Positions 10,989 through 19,979 of a stretch of 64,000 nt of DNA are shown piece by piece. Below the pieces are notes generated by a model. That model was not told the DNA's origin, did no database searches, and saw nothing but the letters and a program-made list of their open reading frames with translations. This DNA comes from Betaproteobacteria bacterium (GTDB lineage Bacteria; Pseudomonadota; Gammaproteobacteria; Burkholderiales; Rhodocyclaceae). The stretch spans positions 1 through 64,000 of the forward strand of contig WRIU01000011.1 of NCBI GenBank assembly GCA_009782565.1. Reading direction: 5' to 3'. Within the stretch, counting starts at the first letter, position 1, and each line of letters opens with the position of its first letter. A program made the position numbers and the translations under genes.

Positions 10989-11438
10989 ATGTGGAAGGAA
11001 TTCAAAGAGTTCGCCATCAGAGGCAACGCTGTGGACATGGCCGTCGGCATTGTGATTGGCGCGGCATTCGGAAAAATCGTTGATTCTCTTGTCAAAGACA
11101 TCATGATGCCCCCATTGGGCATGCTGCTGGGCAAGGTGGATTTTTCCAACCTGTTCCTGGTGCTGGCCGACGGCAAAACGCCCGGCCCCTACTCCACCTT
11201 GATGCTGGCCCAACAGGCCGGAGCCGTGACCTTGAACGTGGGGCTGTTCATCAATATGGTGATCAGCTTCCTCATCGTTGCCCTTGCGGTGTTTATGCTG
11301 GTGCGAGGCATCAATAAATTGCGCGCGACAGCGGAAGACTCCGCGCCTGCAATCACCACAAAAGACTGCCCGTACTGTTGCAGCAACATCTCCCTGGCCG
11401 CCACCCGCTGCCCGCACTGCACATCGGCGCTGGGGTAG
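10989..11438 (+). CDS. mscL: Large-conductance mechanosensitive channel with C-terminal zinc-ribbon-like tail
   Basis: [44 protein letters not shown]; tail CPYC..CPHC. Confidence 0.95.
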   Translation: MWKEFKEFAIRGNAVDMAVGIVIGAAFGKIVDSLVKDIMMPPLGMLLGKVDFSNLFLVLADGKTPGPYSTLMLAQQAGAVTLNVGLFINMVISFLIVALAVFMLVRGINKLRATAEDSAPAITTKDCPYCCSNISLAATRCPHCTSALG

Positions 11439-11487
11439 AAAGGGTCAGAAAGTCCGGCGCTGTTTTTGATGTTGGCGTAAATCTGTT

Positions 11488-11691
11488 TTATCCCAGGTTT
11501 TTCCGAAAACAGTACGACGCAATAAAAAAACCTTCCCGGAAATAGAACCGATGCGCCCCATGGCGCATGACACCGCGCAGTTGCCGATGCACGGGTTCGG
11601 CATGAGGAAGCCATTCCGGGGCGATGATCGCGCCGGAATCGTCGGTTACGCGCAGGAACGAACACGGCAATTCCATTCTTCGGCCTTTCAC
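11488..11691 (-). CDS. Small hypothetical protein, GTGA-overlapping with rluC stop
   Basis: 67-aa ORF whose GTG start overlaps the rluC TGA stop. Confidence 0.35.
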   Translation of the reverse strand: MKGRRMELPCSFLRVTDDSGAIIAPEWLPHAEPVHRQLRGVMRHGAHRFYFREGFFIASYCFRKNLG

Positions 11692-12626
11692 TCGTCGAGC
11701 CGCGCGACGAAACTCTGCAATTCCGCAGGCAATGGCGCTTCAAACACTAATTGATTACCTTTTATCGGATGGGGAAAGACAAGTTTCGCGGCATGCAGGA
11801 ACATCCGGCGCAAACCGTCATTCACGAGCATCCGATTGAGCGCGAAATTCCCATACTTGTCGTCACCTACAATCGGAAAACCAAGATGGGAAAGGTGCAC
11901 CCGTATCTGATGGGTACGCCCCGTTTTCAGTTCAACATCAAGCAAGCTGAACTGCTGCCAGCGTTTGAGCGGGCGCACGATGCTGTGCGCGGGTTTGCCC
12001 ACCTCGCTCACCCTGACGCGGCGCTCCCCGGTCTCGGTGAGATATTTGAGCAGCGGCGCGCGCACATGCTGCAACTGATTCGGCCATCGCCCGGCGACAA
12101 GGGCGCAATAACGCTTCTCCATGCCTCTTTTACGCATCATATCCTGCAACTCGGTCAGCACCGAACGCTTCTTCGCTACGATCAGCAGGCCAGATGTTTC
12201 GCGGTCGAGCCGGTGCACAAGTTCCAGCATCTTCAATTCAGGCCGCTGGGCGCGCAATTGCTCGATCACGCCAAAACTGATGCCGCTTCCGCCATGCACG
12301 GCATGCCCGGCAGGTTTGTTCACCACTATGAAAAACTCATCCTCGAACACCACGGGCAAGGGGTTTCCCGTAGGCACGAACGCGGACACGAACGATTTGG
12401 CCAGCCTCAACGGCGGAATCCGTATCTCGTCGCCGACGGAGAGACGGTAGAGTTGCGATACCCGCCGCCCATTCACCCGCACCTCACCGTCGCGCAGAAT
12501 GCGGTAAATGTGGCTCTTCGGAACGCCCTTTGCCAGACGAAAAAAATAATTGTCAATACGTTGACCGGCGGAAGATTCGTCAATTCGCTCATATCTGACA
12601 ACATTTACTTTGCTTTGCATCATCAT
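11688..12626 (-). CDS. rluC: 23S rRNA pseudouridine synthase RluC family
   Basis: S4 domain (GQRIDNYFFRLAKGVPKSHIYRILRDGEVRVNG) and HRLDRETSGLLIVAKK catalytic motif; start placed at MMMQSKVNVVRYERID. Confidence 0.9.
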   Translation of the reverse strand: MMMQSKVNVVRYERIDESSAGQRIDNYFFRLAKGVPKSHIYRILRDGEVRVNGRRVSQLYRLSVGDEIRIPPLRLAKSFVSAFVPTGNPLPVVFEDEFFIVVNKPAGHAVHGGSGISFGVIEQLRAQRPELKMLELVHRLDRETSGLLIVAKKRSVLTELQDMMRKRGMEKRYCALVAGRWPNQLQHVRAPLLKYLTETGERRVRVSEVGKPAHSIVRPLKRWQQFSLLDVELKTGRTHQIRVHLSHLGFPIVGDDKYGNFALNRMLVNDGLRRMFLHAAKLVFPHPIKGNQLVFEAPLPAELQSFVARLDE

Positions 12627-12804
12627 CGTGAATATAATCTGCCCCGGCTTGAAATCGGTCGCGGTCGGCATGCTATGCGCCAGGAGGCGATAGAGAGTGA
12701 CGACGCTTGAGCCCGCCATGCGCGCTCCCGATTTGCCGCATGTGCTATCTACGCGCCCTTGAAAAGCGGTAATGATAGCGCAGTAACCTTTTTCTGACAC
12801 ACCC

Positions 12805-12896
12805 ATCCAGCCTAGTGGCTGGATACACAAACAACGCATAATACGCAACAACCGCAGGATCAAGTGCTCCTGCCCGCGCCCAAGGCCGAGGCAGGA
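12805..12896 (+). promoter_or_regulatory. Two stem-loops in the putative rne 5' leader
   Basis: ATCCAGCC-TAGT-GGCTGGAT (12805-12824) and TCCTGCC...GGCAGGA (12868-12896), in the ~430-bp rluC-rne divergent region. Confidence 0.4.
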
Positions 12897-13053
12897 ACAA
12901 GTGAAGAACACGACCAGCCAGCCCATCACAGCTCAAGGATTGCACTACCGGATGAAAGCAGCCCGACACAACCGCTCCTGAACCCCGGATTAGCGCGATG
13001 GCGCGCGCCGGTCGTGCCTGCCCGTGCGTATTGACGCGGGAGAACGACCCAGA

Positions 13054-15879
13054 ATGAAGCGCATGCTTTTCAACGCGACGCAGGCCGAGGAACTACGCGT
13101 CGCAATCGTCGACGGTCAAAAACTGATCGACCTCGACATCGAATCGGCCAACAAGGAAGAACGTAAAGGCAACATTTACAAGGCCACCATCACCCACATC
13201 GAGCCCAGCCTCGAGGCCGCTTTCGTCGACTACGGCTCGGAGCGGTATGGTTTTCTGCCTTTCAAGGAAATTGCCCGTTCCTACTTCAAACCCGGCGCGG
13301 ATTCCCGCGCGGGCATCCGCGAAGCCCTGCGCGAAGGCCAGGAACTGATCGTCCAGGTCGAAAAGGACGAACGCGGCAACAAGGGCGCCGCGCTCACCAC
13401 TTACGTCTCGCTGGCGGGGCGCTACCTCGTCCTGATGCCGAACAATCCGCGCGGCGGCGGCGTCTCGCGCCGCATCGAAGGCGAAGAGCGCAATGAACTG
13501 CGCGAAGCCATGGATCAGATCGAAGTGCCGCAGGGCATGAGCCTCATCGCACGCACCGCTGCCATTGGCCGGGGCGTCGAGGAACTGCAATGGGACCTGA
13601 ACTACCTGCTGCAACTCTGGACGGCCATCGAAGGCGCGGCACACGAACAGAACGGCGCGTTCCTCATTTATCAGGAAAGCAGCCTCGTCATCCGCACCAT
13701 CCGCGACTACTTCCAGCCCGACATCGGCGAAATTCTCGTCGACACCGACGACATCTTTGAGCAGGCCCGTCAGTTCATGGGTCACGTCATGCCGGCCAAC
13801 GTCAACCGCATCAAGCGTTACAGCGACGATGTCCCGCTCTTCTCGCGCTTCCAGATCGAGCACCAGATCGAATCGGCCTACTCCCGTCAGGTTTCCCTCC
13901 CCTCTGGCGGCGCGGTCGTCATCGACCACACCGAAGCGCTCGTCTCCGTCGATGTCAACTCCGGGCGAGCCACCAAAGGCGCGGACATCGAAGAAACGGC
14001 CCTGCGTACCAACCTCGAAGCCGCTGACGAAATCGCCCGGCAACTCCGTCTGCGCGACCTGGGCGGCCTCATCGTCATCGACTTCATCGACATGGAATCC
14101 GCCAAGAGCCAGCGCGAAGTCGAAAATCGCCTACGCGACGCGCTACGTTACGACCGCGCCCGTGTACAGACCAGCAAAATCAGCCGTTTCGGCTTGCTCG
14201 AACTTTCCCGCCAGCGCCTACGCCCCACGCTGGCTGAAACCAGCTACATCACCTGCCCACGTTGCACCGGGACGGGCCACATCCGAGGCACTGAATCTTC
14301 GGCTCTGCACATCCTGCGAATCATCGAAGAAGAAGCGATGAAGGAAAACACCGCCGCTGTACACCTGCAAGCGCCGGTCGACGTTGCAACCTACCTGCTC
14401 AACGAAAAGCGTGTTGACATCGCCAGGATCGAAATTCGTCACAAAATCCAACTTATCATCGTGCCCAACCGCCATATGGAGACCCCGGTGCACGAAATCA
14501 CGCGCCTACGGCACGACCAACTCAATCAGGACGACAAACTCACTGTCAGCTACCAGCTCGTACAGCAACCTGCCGAAGAAATCCCCGTCAGCAGCAACCG
14601 CAACGGCGACAAAACCGCACGGCAGGAAGCCGCCGTCAAGTACATCCCCCCCTCGCAGCCTTCGCCTGGAAAGTCTCCTGCCGGAGATGCCCCGCAAGCT
14701 CCGGGGCTTATTACGCGCTTCATGCGCTGGCTCGGAGGCGTATCCGCTGGAAGCTCCCACGAAAAAGCGAAAGAAAAAACGAAAACCGCCGTTCCTGCGT
14801 CCCGCGAGTCCCGCGCCCGTGGCGAACAGCGCAACCGCAACGGCGAACGGAGCCGCAACAATAGCAACGCCCGGAACGATAAAGGACCGCGCGGCGAACG
14901 GGAAAACAGCCGTTCCGCCCGCGCCGAAAAAAGCGCCCTTTCCTCTGCCCAGGAAAAACCACAACGTCAGGCCAAAACATCGGGGGAACGCCCTGAAACC
15001 CCGGCGCGCACATCCGGAACCGATAACGCGAAAGCCAATGCCAGCAGCAACCGCCGCCGTCGCCGGGACAAAACCGCCGACGAGGACAACGCTTCGGCCC
15101 CTACGCCCGTCCAAGCTGTTCAAGTTGCCGCACCGGAAACCCTGCCCTCCGCGCCGCAACGCCCGGACGTCGTGGAACCCATCGTAGCCGAACAAGCTGC
15201 CGCGCAAGCGCAAGCCACCGCCTTGGCTTCGGGCGAACCCGGCACTCCAGCCGCTGACGCCGAACCCTTGCCCGAAAAACGCCGCCGCCGCAGCCGTGGC
15301 AACCGTCGCGGACGGTCTGCCGAAGCTGGAGACGCCTCTCCGGAGTCCACAGAAGCTGCCGGTAGCACACCGGAAGAAACCTTGCCTGTCGCGGCAGGTT
15401 CATCTTTCGACGCTCCTCCCGAAGTACCGACTACCTCACTGGACGCGCTTCCCGTTGTCATCAGCCAGCCGTTCGAGCTTCGGCCTACGGAAGAGGCCAT
15501 CCCAGCTCCCGTATTGCGGCAGCAGGAACGCATCGGCGATGAATTGATTCCCCTGCCCCTGATCCGGGAAAACGGCCCGGCAATCGAACCACCCGCCACC
15601 ATCGCGCCCGTCATCGCAACGCCCACCGTTGTCACCCAAGCGGCAGAGACAGCGGCAGAAGCCGAGATTACGCCCGTGCCGATAGCCCCCGCGACAGCCG
15701 ATCTTTTCGGCTCGCAGGAAGAAACAACAGGGCTCGTCATGATTGAGACCAACTCGGAGAAAAAAGCCCAATTCGGCACTGGCGCACCGGAAGAACCCAC
15801 CCGCCGTGGCCGCAAACCCCGATCGGCCGCTGTGCTTGTTGACGAACCATTGCAACAGGTTGAAACGCTCAAGGACTAG
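13054..15879 (+). CDS. rne: Ribonuclease E
   Basis: [30 protein letters not shown], catalytic core, [15 protein letters not shown] zinc-link, long basic/acidic C-terminal scaffold. Confidence 0.97.
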   Translation: MKRMLFNATQAEELRVAIVDGQKLIDLDIESANKEERKGNIYKATITHIEPSLEAAFVDYGSERYGFLPFKEIARSYFKPGADSRAGIREALREGQELIVQVEKDERGNKGAALTTYVSLAGRYLVLMPNNPRGGGVSRRIEGEERNELREAMDQIEVPQGMSLIARTAAIGRGVEELQWDLNYLLQLWTAIEGAAHEQNGAFLIYQESSLVIRTIRDYFQPDIGEILVDTDDIFEQARQFMGHVMPANVNRIKRYSDDVPLFSRFQIEHQIESAYSRQVSLPSGGAVVIDHTEALVSVDVNSGRATKGADIEETALRTNLEAADEIARQLRLRDLGGLIVIDFIDMESAKSQREVENRLRDALRYDRARVQTSKISRFGLLELSRQRLRPTLAETSYITCPRCTGTGHIRGTESSALHILRIIEEEAMKENTAAVHLQAPVDVATYLLNEKRVDIARIEIRHKIQLIIVPNRHMETPVHEITRLRHDQLNQDDKLTVSYQLVQQPAEEIPVSSNRNGDKTARQEAAVKYIPPSQPSPGKSPAGDAPQAPGLITRFMRWLGGVSAGSSHEKAKEKTKTAVPASRESRARGEQRNRNGERSRNNSNARNDKGPRGERENSRSARAEKSALSSAQEKPQRQAKTSGERPETPARTSGTDNAKANASSNRRRRRDKTADEDNASAPTPVQAVQVAAPETLPSAPQRPDVVEPIVAEQAAAQAQATALASGEPGTPAADAEPLPEKRRRRSRGNRRGRSAEAGDASPESTEAAGSTPEETLPVAAGSSFDAPPEVPTTSLDALPVVISQPFELRPTEEAIPAPVLRQQERIGDELIPLPLIRENGPAIEPPATIAPVIATPTVVTQAAETAAEAEITPVPIAPATADLFGSQEETTGLVMIETNSEKKAQFGTGAPEEPTRRGRKPRSAAVLVDEPLQQVETLKD

Positions 15880-16151
15880 ATGTTTAGGGGCACGCTGATT
15901 TATTCAGTATTTTGCTCAACCCCCCCTCGCCCGCTTGCGGGAGAGAGGTCAATACAGCCCGGATAAACCCCTCTCCCCTCGCGGGAGAGGGGGACGGAAA
16001 AAAGAGTTTAACAGTGAATTCCACTCTTTAACTTTATCCATAGAATCAGTAGGTTATTTGCTTCGTCGTTTCCCTGTGTGTAGCGTAGTGGGCTGTAGTG
16101 GCTCTCCCATTACGGCAAATTTACGGCAACCCTACATAGCAGGTGAACACA

Positions 16152-17129
16152 ATGGCATCTTTTCGCAACCGCGGCGACAAATGAGAAGCGTCGCTTTGTC
16201 TGTCTGGCATCCGGCGTTCCGCGTTGTTCCCCTCCAAGCGCGAGGCGGCAGAATGGGCGGCAGCACAGGCGGCAGCGATTAAAACGGTACAGGCCGGGGG
16301 CACTCCAGACATTCCGGTTGCGGCGCTGCTTGAAAAATACATGCAAGAGGTCACGCCCCGCAAGCGCGGGCGCGTGAAAGAGGCATTGCAGCTACAGCGC
16401 CTCATGCGCGACGAACTGGCGCAAGTGCGCCTTCCCCAGTTAAAGCCCGCGTACCTTTCGGCATGGCGTGACCGGCGGCTCTCGGAAGTCTCGGCGGCAA
16501 GCGTGCTCCGTGACTGGTCGCTGCTGTCGCATGTTTTCTCGGTGGCGGTTCGTGAGTGGGAGTACCTGCCGGGCAACCCGTTAAAGCCTGTCCGCAAGCC
16601 GAAAGCGCCTCCCTCGCGTGACCGGCGCATCTCCGAGGCGGAAATATCGCGCCTCCTGCTAGGGCTTGGCTACAGCCGGGAGGGCACGGCAAAGACCGTG
16701 AGGGCGCGTGTCGCTATAGCATTGCTTTTCGCTATTGAAACAGGCATGCGGGCAGGTGAGATACTTTCGTTGAAGTGGGAGGCAGTACGGGGCAATGTCG
16801 CACATTTACCCGTCACGAAAAACGGCTACCCGCGCAACGTCCCCCTATCGGCGGAAGCCGTGCGGCTGTTCGGGCAGCTTCCCAAAAGCGGGGCGGGCAG
16901 CGCGTTTAACCTCACCAGCGACCAGTTGAAGGGCTACTTCAGCCAAGCGAGGGAGAGGGCGCAAATTGACAACCTGCATTTTCACGACACGCGGCATGAA
17001 GCCATCACCCGGCTTGCCCGCAAGCTGGATGTGCTCGACCTTGCGCGGATGGTCGGGACGCGCGACTTAAAAATCCTCATGGTGTATTACAACGCCACGC
17101 CTTCGGAGATTGCCGCAAGGCTTGGGTAA
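16152..17129 (+). pseudogene. Tyrosine recombinase/phage integrase with in-frame TGA at codon 11
   Basis: ATG at 16152 reads MASFRNRGDK*EASLCLSGIRRSALFPSKREAAEW in the same frame as the 16224-17129 ORF; C-terminal half retains RAGEILSLKWEAV and HFHDTRHEAITRL. Confidence 0.75.
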
Positions 17130-17140
17130 ATCCCGACGCA

Positions 17141-17203
17141 ATCCAGCCCCGACCGAGACGGCGACCGCGCGCACCGGGGGCGCGGTCGCGGTCGGGGCTG
17201 GAT
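17141..17203 (+). other. Long imperfect hairpin downstream of integrase
   Basis: ATCCAGCCCCGACC-[GAGACG]-GCGACCGCGC-loop-GCGCGGTCGC-GGTCGGGGCTGGAT; 14 + 10 bp stems with a 6-nt bulge. Confidence 0.7.
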
Positions 17204-17294
17204 GCAATACGGTTTACATTGTGCCGCTCGCCCGTCATAATTTCCCCTTGTGACCTATGTCACACTTTCTTCTATCCAGTCATGAGGTGAGATT

Positions 17295-17708
17295 ATGTTT
17301 GACGCATTCCTGAAAGTTGATGGCATCCCCGGTGAATCCAAGGACGACAAGCACAAGGACTGGATTGAGATTATTGACTTTGTGCATGGCGTGAATCAGC
17401 CCTACTCCATGACCGCCAGCAGTGCGGGCGGCGCGACGGCTGAACGGGCCGACTTCGGGACGTTCAACGTCAGCAAGCTGGTTGATAGGGCCTCGCCGAA
17501 GCTGTGGGAAGCCTGTTTCACGGGCAAGCACATCAAGGAAGTGGTCATCGAGTTGTTCCGTGCGGGCGGCAAGGAATTCCCCTCTGAAACGATCAGCTTC
17601 GTACCCGCCAAGATCACCATGGACTACACGCAGCAGAGCCGCGCGGACGGTACGCCAGCCGGTCATATCTTGGCAGGGTGGAACTTGATGACAAATGCGG
17701 TGGCCTGA
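17295..17708 (+). CDS. hcp: Hcp family type VI secretion tube protein
   Basis: MFDAFLKVDGIPGESKDDKHKDWIEIIDFVHGVNQP...ISFVPAKITMDYTQQSRADGTPAGHILAGWNLMTN. Confidence 0.9.
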   Translation: MFDAFLKVDGIPGESKDDKHKDWIEIIDFVHGVNQPYSMTASSAGGATAERADFGTFNVSKLVDRASPKLWEACFTGKHIKEVVIELFRAGGKEFPSETISFVPAKITMDYTQQSRADGTPAGHILAGWNLMTNAVA

Positions 17709-17730
17709 TTTTCAATGGAAGGTGTTTATC

Positions 17731-18216
17731 ATGTTTGAATGCACTTTTACATTGAACAGCCAGCCGATGAGCCTCATCAAAGGGCTTGGCTTCCAGTATC
17801 CCGCGTACTCAGGGTTTCCAGCCTATCGCAACAAACCAACGTGGCAATGTATTCCCTATTTCGGGGCAATTCCTGTTGGTCGATATGCCATCGTGGATAA
17901 GGAAAGCGGGGGGCTGAAAAGCAAAATCAAGGATGCTATCAAGAGCGTAACCAGTGGAAGCAATCACTTTGAATGGTTCGCGCTGTATGCTTTGGATAGC
18001 CACGTAGATGACGAACTGTTTTGTGCAGGAGTCAGGCGTGGGGAATTTCGGATACATGCAGCTGGATACTTTGGGAGAAGCGAAGGGTGCATAACCCTGC
18101 CCAACCCCACAGACTTCCACATGCTGCGTAGTCGAATTCTTGTCCATAAGAACACTGCCATTCCCGGTGCGAGTATCACAGGTTACGGGGTGCTTGATGT
18201 TAAGCAGACTTTTTAA
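17731..18216 (+). CDS. Tlde1-like T6SS L,D-transpeptidase effector (DUF2778-like)
   Basis: PAYSGFPAYRNKPTWQCIPYFGAIPVGRYAIVDK and catalytic-type FRIHAAGYFGRSEGCITLP; directly downstream of hcp. Confidence 0.75.
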   Translation: MFECTFTLNSQPMSLIKGLGFQYPAYSGFPAYRNKPTWQCIPYFGAIPVGRYAIVDKESGGLKSKIKDAIKSVTSGSNHFEWFALYALDSHVDDELFCAGVRRGEFRIHAAGYFGRSEGCITLPNPTDFHMLRSRILVHKNTAIPGASITGYGVLDVKQTF

Positions 18217-18502
18217 GGTTGTCGGTTGGTTATTCTGTGTCTTCGTTGTCCATACGTTGTACTGCGCGTTTTTAGCTAACTTCACGAAGTTCCCCGCATG
18301 GGCAGAAGCCCCTGTCTATCGGTTAATACATTGGCTACAACCGAAGTTTTTCGTGGGATATGACGGCGAATCGGCTATGTTTGTAGATGAGTACATTGCG
18401 GTAGCATTTGTTGCCGCCATCCATCTTACTGTCATAGCAATAATTGTCAGCCTTGTCTATCTGGGGTTCAGAAGGTGGAAGCGCCATCGCGGGCAGCCCT
18501 GA
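18197..18502 (+). CDS. Candidate immunity protein copy 1 (type A), small membrane protein
   Basis: MLSRLFKVVGWLFCVFVVHTLYCAFLANFTKFPAWAEAPVYRLIHWLQPKFFVGYDGESAM...; start overlaps effector 3' end by 20 nt. Confidence 0.65.
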   Translation: MLSRLFKVVGWLFCVFVVHTLYCAFLANFTKFPAWAEAPVYRLIHWLQPKFFVGYDGESAMFVDEYIAVAFVAAIHLTVIAIIVSLVYLGFRRWKRHRGQP

Positions 18503-18616
18503 CAGCACAGTAATGCCTCCGGTCTTATCCTGCTTACTTCGGGGTACGCTTGCTGTGTCATTCCCGGTACGAGTATCAAAGGTTACGGGGTGCTCCATGT
18601 TAAGCAATCTTTTTAA
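18501..18616 (+). repeat. Intergenic repeat R1 with effector-tail remnant
   Basis: acagcacagtaatgcctccggtcttatcctgcttacttcggggtacgcttgctgtgtcattcccggtacgagtatcaaaggttacggggtgctccatgttaagcaatctttttaa. Confidence 0.8.
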
Positions 18617-18881
18617 GGTTGTAGGTTGGCTATTCTGTGCCTTTATTGTCTGGATACTTTACTGCATGGTTTTAGCGTACTTTACGGATTCACTACCCGC
18701 ATGGGTGGCTCCAGTAGGTTGGTTTAAGCAGAAATTCTGCGGGGAGGTTTGTGACGGTGAATGGGCTATGAATGCAGAAGATGATGCGTTGTTACTTGTA
18801 GGGGCTATTCATCTCACTGTGATAGCTATAGTTGCCTATCTTGCTTTCAGATGGCGGAAGCGCCATCGTGGGCAATCCTGA
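18597..18881 (+). CDS. Candidate immunity protein copy 2 (type B), small membrane protein
   Basis: MLSNLFKVVGWLFCAFIVWILYCMVLAYFTDSLPAWVAPVGWFKQKFCGEVCDGEWAM... Confidence 0.65.
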   Translation: MLSNLFKVVGWLFCAFIVWILYCMVLAYFTDSLPAWVAPVGWFKQKFCGEVCDGEWAMNAEDDALLLVGAIHLTVIAIVAYLAFRWRKRHRGQS

Positions 18882-18996
18882 CAGCACAGTAATTGCCTCC
18901 GGTCTTATCCTGCTTACTTCGGGGTACGCTTGCTGTGTCATTCCCGGCACGAGTATCAAAGGTTACGGGGTACTCAATGTTACGCAGATTTTTTAA
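18880..18996 (+). repeat. Intergenic repeat R2 with effector-tail remnant
   Basis: Near-identical to R1/R3. Confidence 0.8.
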
Positions 18997-19282
18997 GGTA
19001 ATCCGCTGGCTATTCTTTATCTGTATCGTCTTTATGCTGTACAGCGCGTTCATAGCGAACTTCACGAGCTTCCCTGCATGGGCAGAAGCCCCTGTCTATC
19101 GGTTAATACATTGGCTACAACCGAAGTTTTTCGTGGGATATGACGGCGAATCGGCTATGTTTGTAGATGAGTACATTGCGGTAGCATTTGTTGCCGCCGT
19201 CCATCTTGTTGTCATAGCAATAATTACCGGCCTTGTCTATCTGGGGTTCAGAAGGTGGAAGCGCCATCGCGGGCAGCCCTGA
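18977..19282 (+). CDS. Candidate immunity protein copy 3 (type A), small membrane protein
   Basis: Central ~140 bp nearly identical to copy 1 (WAEAPVYRLIHWLQPKFFVGYDGESAMFVDEYIAVAFVAA). Confidence 0.65.
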   Translation: MLRRFFKVIRWLFFICIVFMLYSAFIANFTSFPAWAEAPVYRLIHWLQPKFFVGYDGESAMFVDEYIAVAFVAAVHLVVIAIITGLVYLGFRRWKRHRGQP

Positions 19283-19397
19283 CAGCACAGTAATTGCCTC
19301 CGGTCTTATCCTGCTTACTTCGGGGTACGCTTGCTGTGTCATTCCCGGCACGAGTATCAAAGGTTACGGAGTGCTTGATGTTAAGCAAAGTTTTTAA
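19281..19397 (+). repeat. Intergenic repeat R3 with effector-tail remnant
   Basis: Near-identical to R1/R2. Confidence 0.8.
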
Positions 19398-19674
19398 GAT
19401 TGCCCGCTGGACTTTCTGCATCCTCGTTATCCACTTGCTGTATAGCTGGTTTTTGATGGCGAACTTCATGAGTTATCCAACATGGGCTGTTCCAGTAGAT
19501 TGGCTTGCACAGAAGTTTTTTTGCGGGGAGTTTTGTGACGGCGAAAGTGGCATAGATGCCGCAGAGAATGCAATGGTATCCGTCGCCGCCATCCATCTTA
19601 TTGTCATAGCAATAATTACCGGCCTTGTCTATCTGGGTTTCAGATGGCGGAAGCGCCATCGTGGGCAATCCTGA
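19378..19674 (+). CDS. Candidate immunity protein copy 4 (type B), small membrane protein
   Basis: MLSKVFKIARWTFCILVIHLLYSWFLMANFMSYPTWAVPVDWLAQKFFCGEFCDGESGID...; same C-terminal FRWRKRHRGQS tail as copy 2. Confidence 0.65.
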   Translation: MLSKVFKIARWTFCILVIHLLYSWFLMANFMSYPTWAVPVDWLAQKFFCGEFCDGESGIDAAENAMVSVAAIHLIVIAIITGLVYLGFRWRKRHRGQS

Positions 19675-19934
19675 CAAATAGCCGAACAGTATGGCGGTTC
19701 GGCTGCTGAATCCGCTTAGACAGTCAAGGGCGTTTTGTCCGTTGCGCTGTAGCGTGGTTTCGCCTTAGTATTTCTACGTAGCAATAGTCATGACGTTGCC
19801 CTGCCGTCCTGCGGACGAGACGGCGCAAGCGCACCCTTGAACTGCGCTCCGGATTGATACGCTTCCGGCCCTGCCGGGGAAGGGGTGAAACACATTCCCC
19901 GGCAGATGCCGCGCGGCGAGCGCATACTAAAGTG

Positions 19935-19955
19935 TTACAGTGTGACGCACTGTAA
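19935..19955. promoter_or_regulatory. Palindromic candidate operator upstream of rep
   Basis: TTACAGTG-TGACG-CACTGTAA. Confidence 0.4.
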
Positions 19956-19979
19956 AGCGTTTGCAACCCATTGTAAAGA

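Noticed and set aside
11380-11437. MscL with a zinc-ribbon-like tail (CPYC..CPHC) as a novel fusion
   Set aside because: To my knowledge cysteine-rich C-terminal tails occur in other beta-proteobacterial MscL proteins, so not treated as new.
18501-19397. Regularly spaced ~115-bp repeats suggestive of a CRISPR-like array
   Set aside because: Repeats are too long, the units between them are 285-306 bp coding sequences, and no cas genes are present; they are duplicated effector-tail/immunity cassettes.
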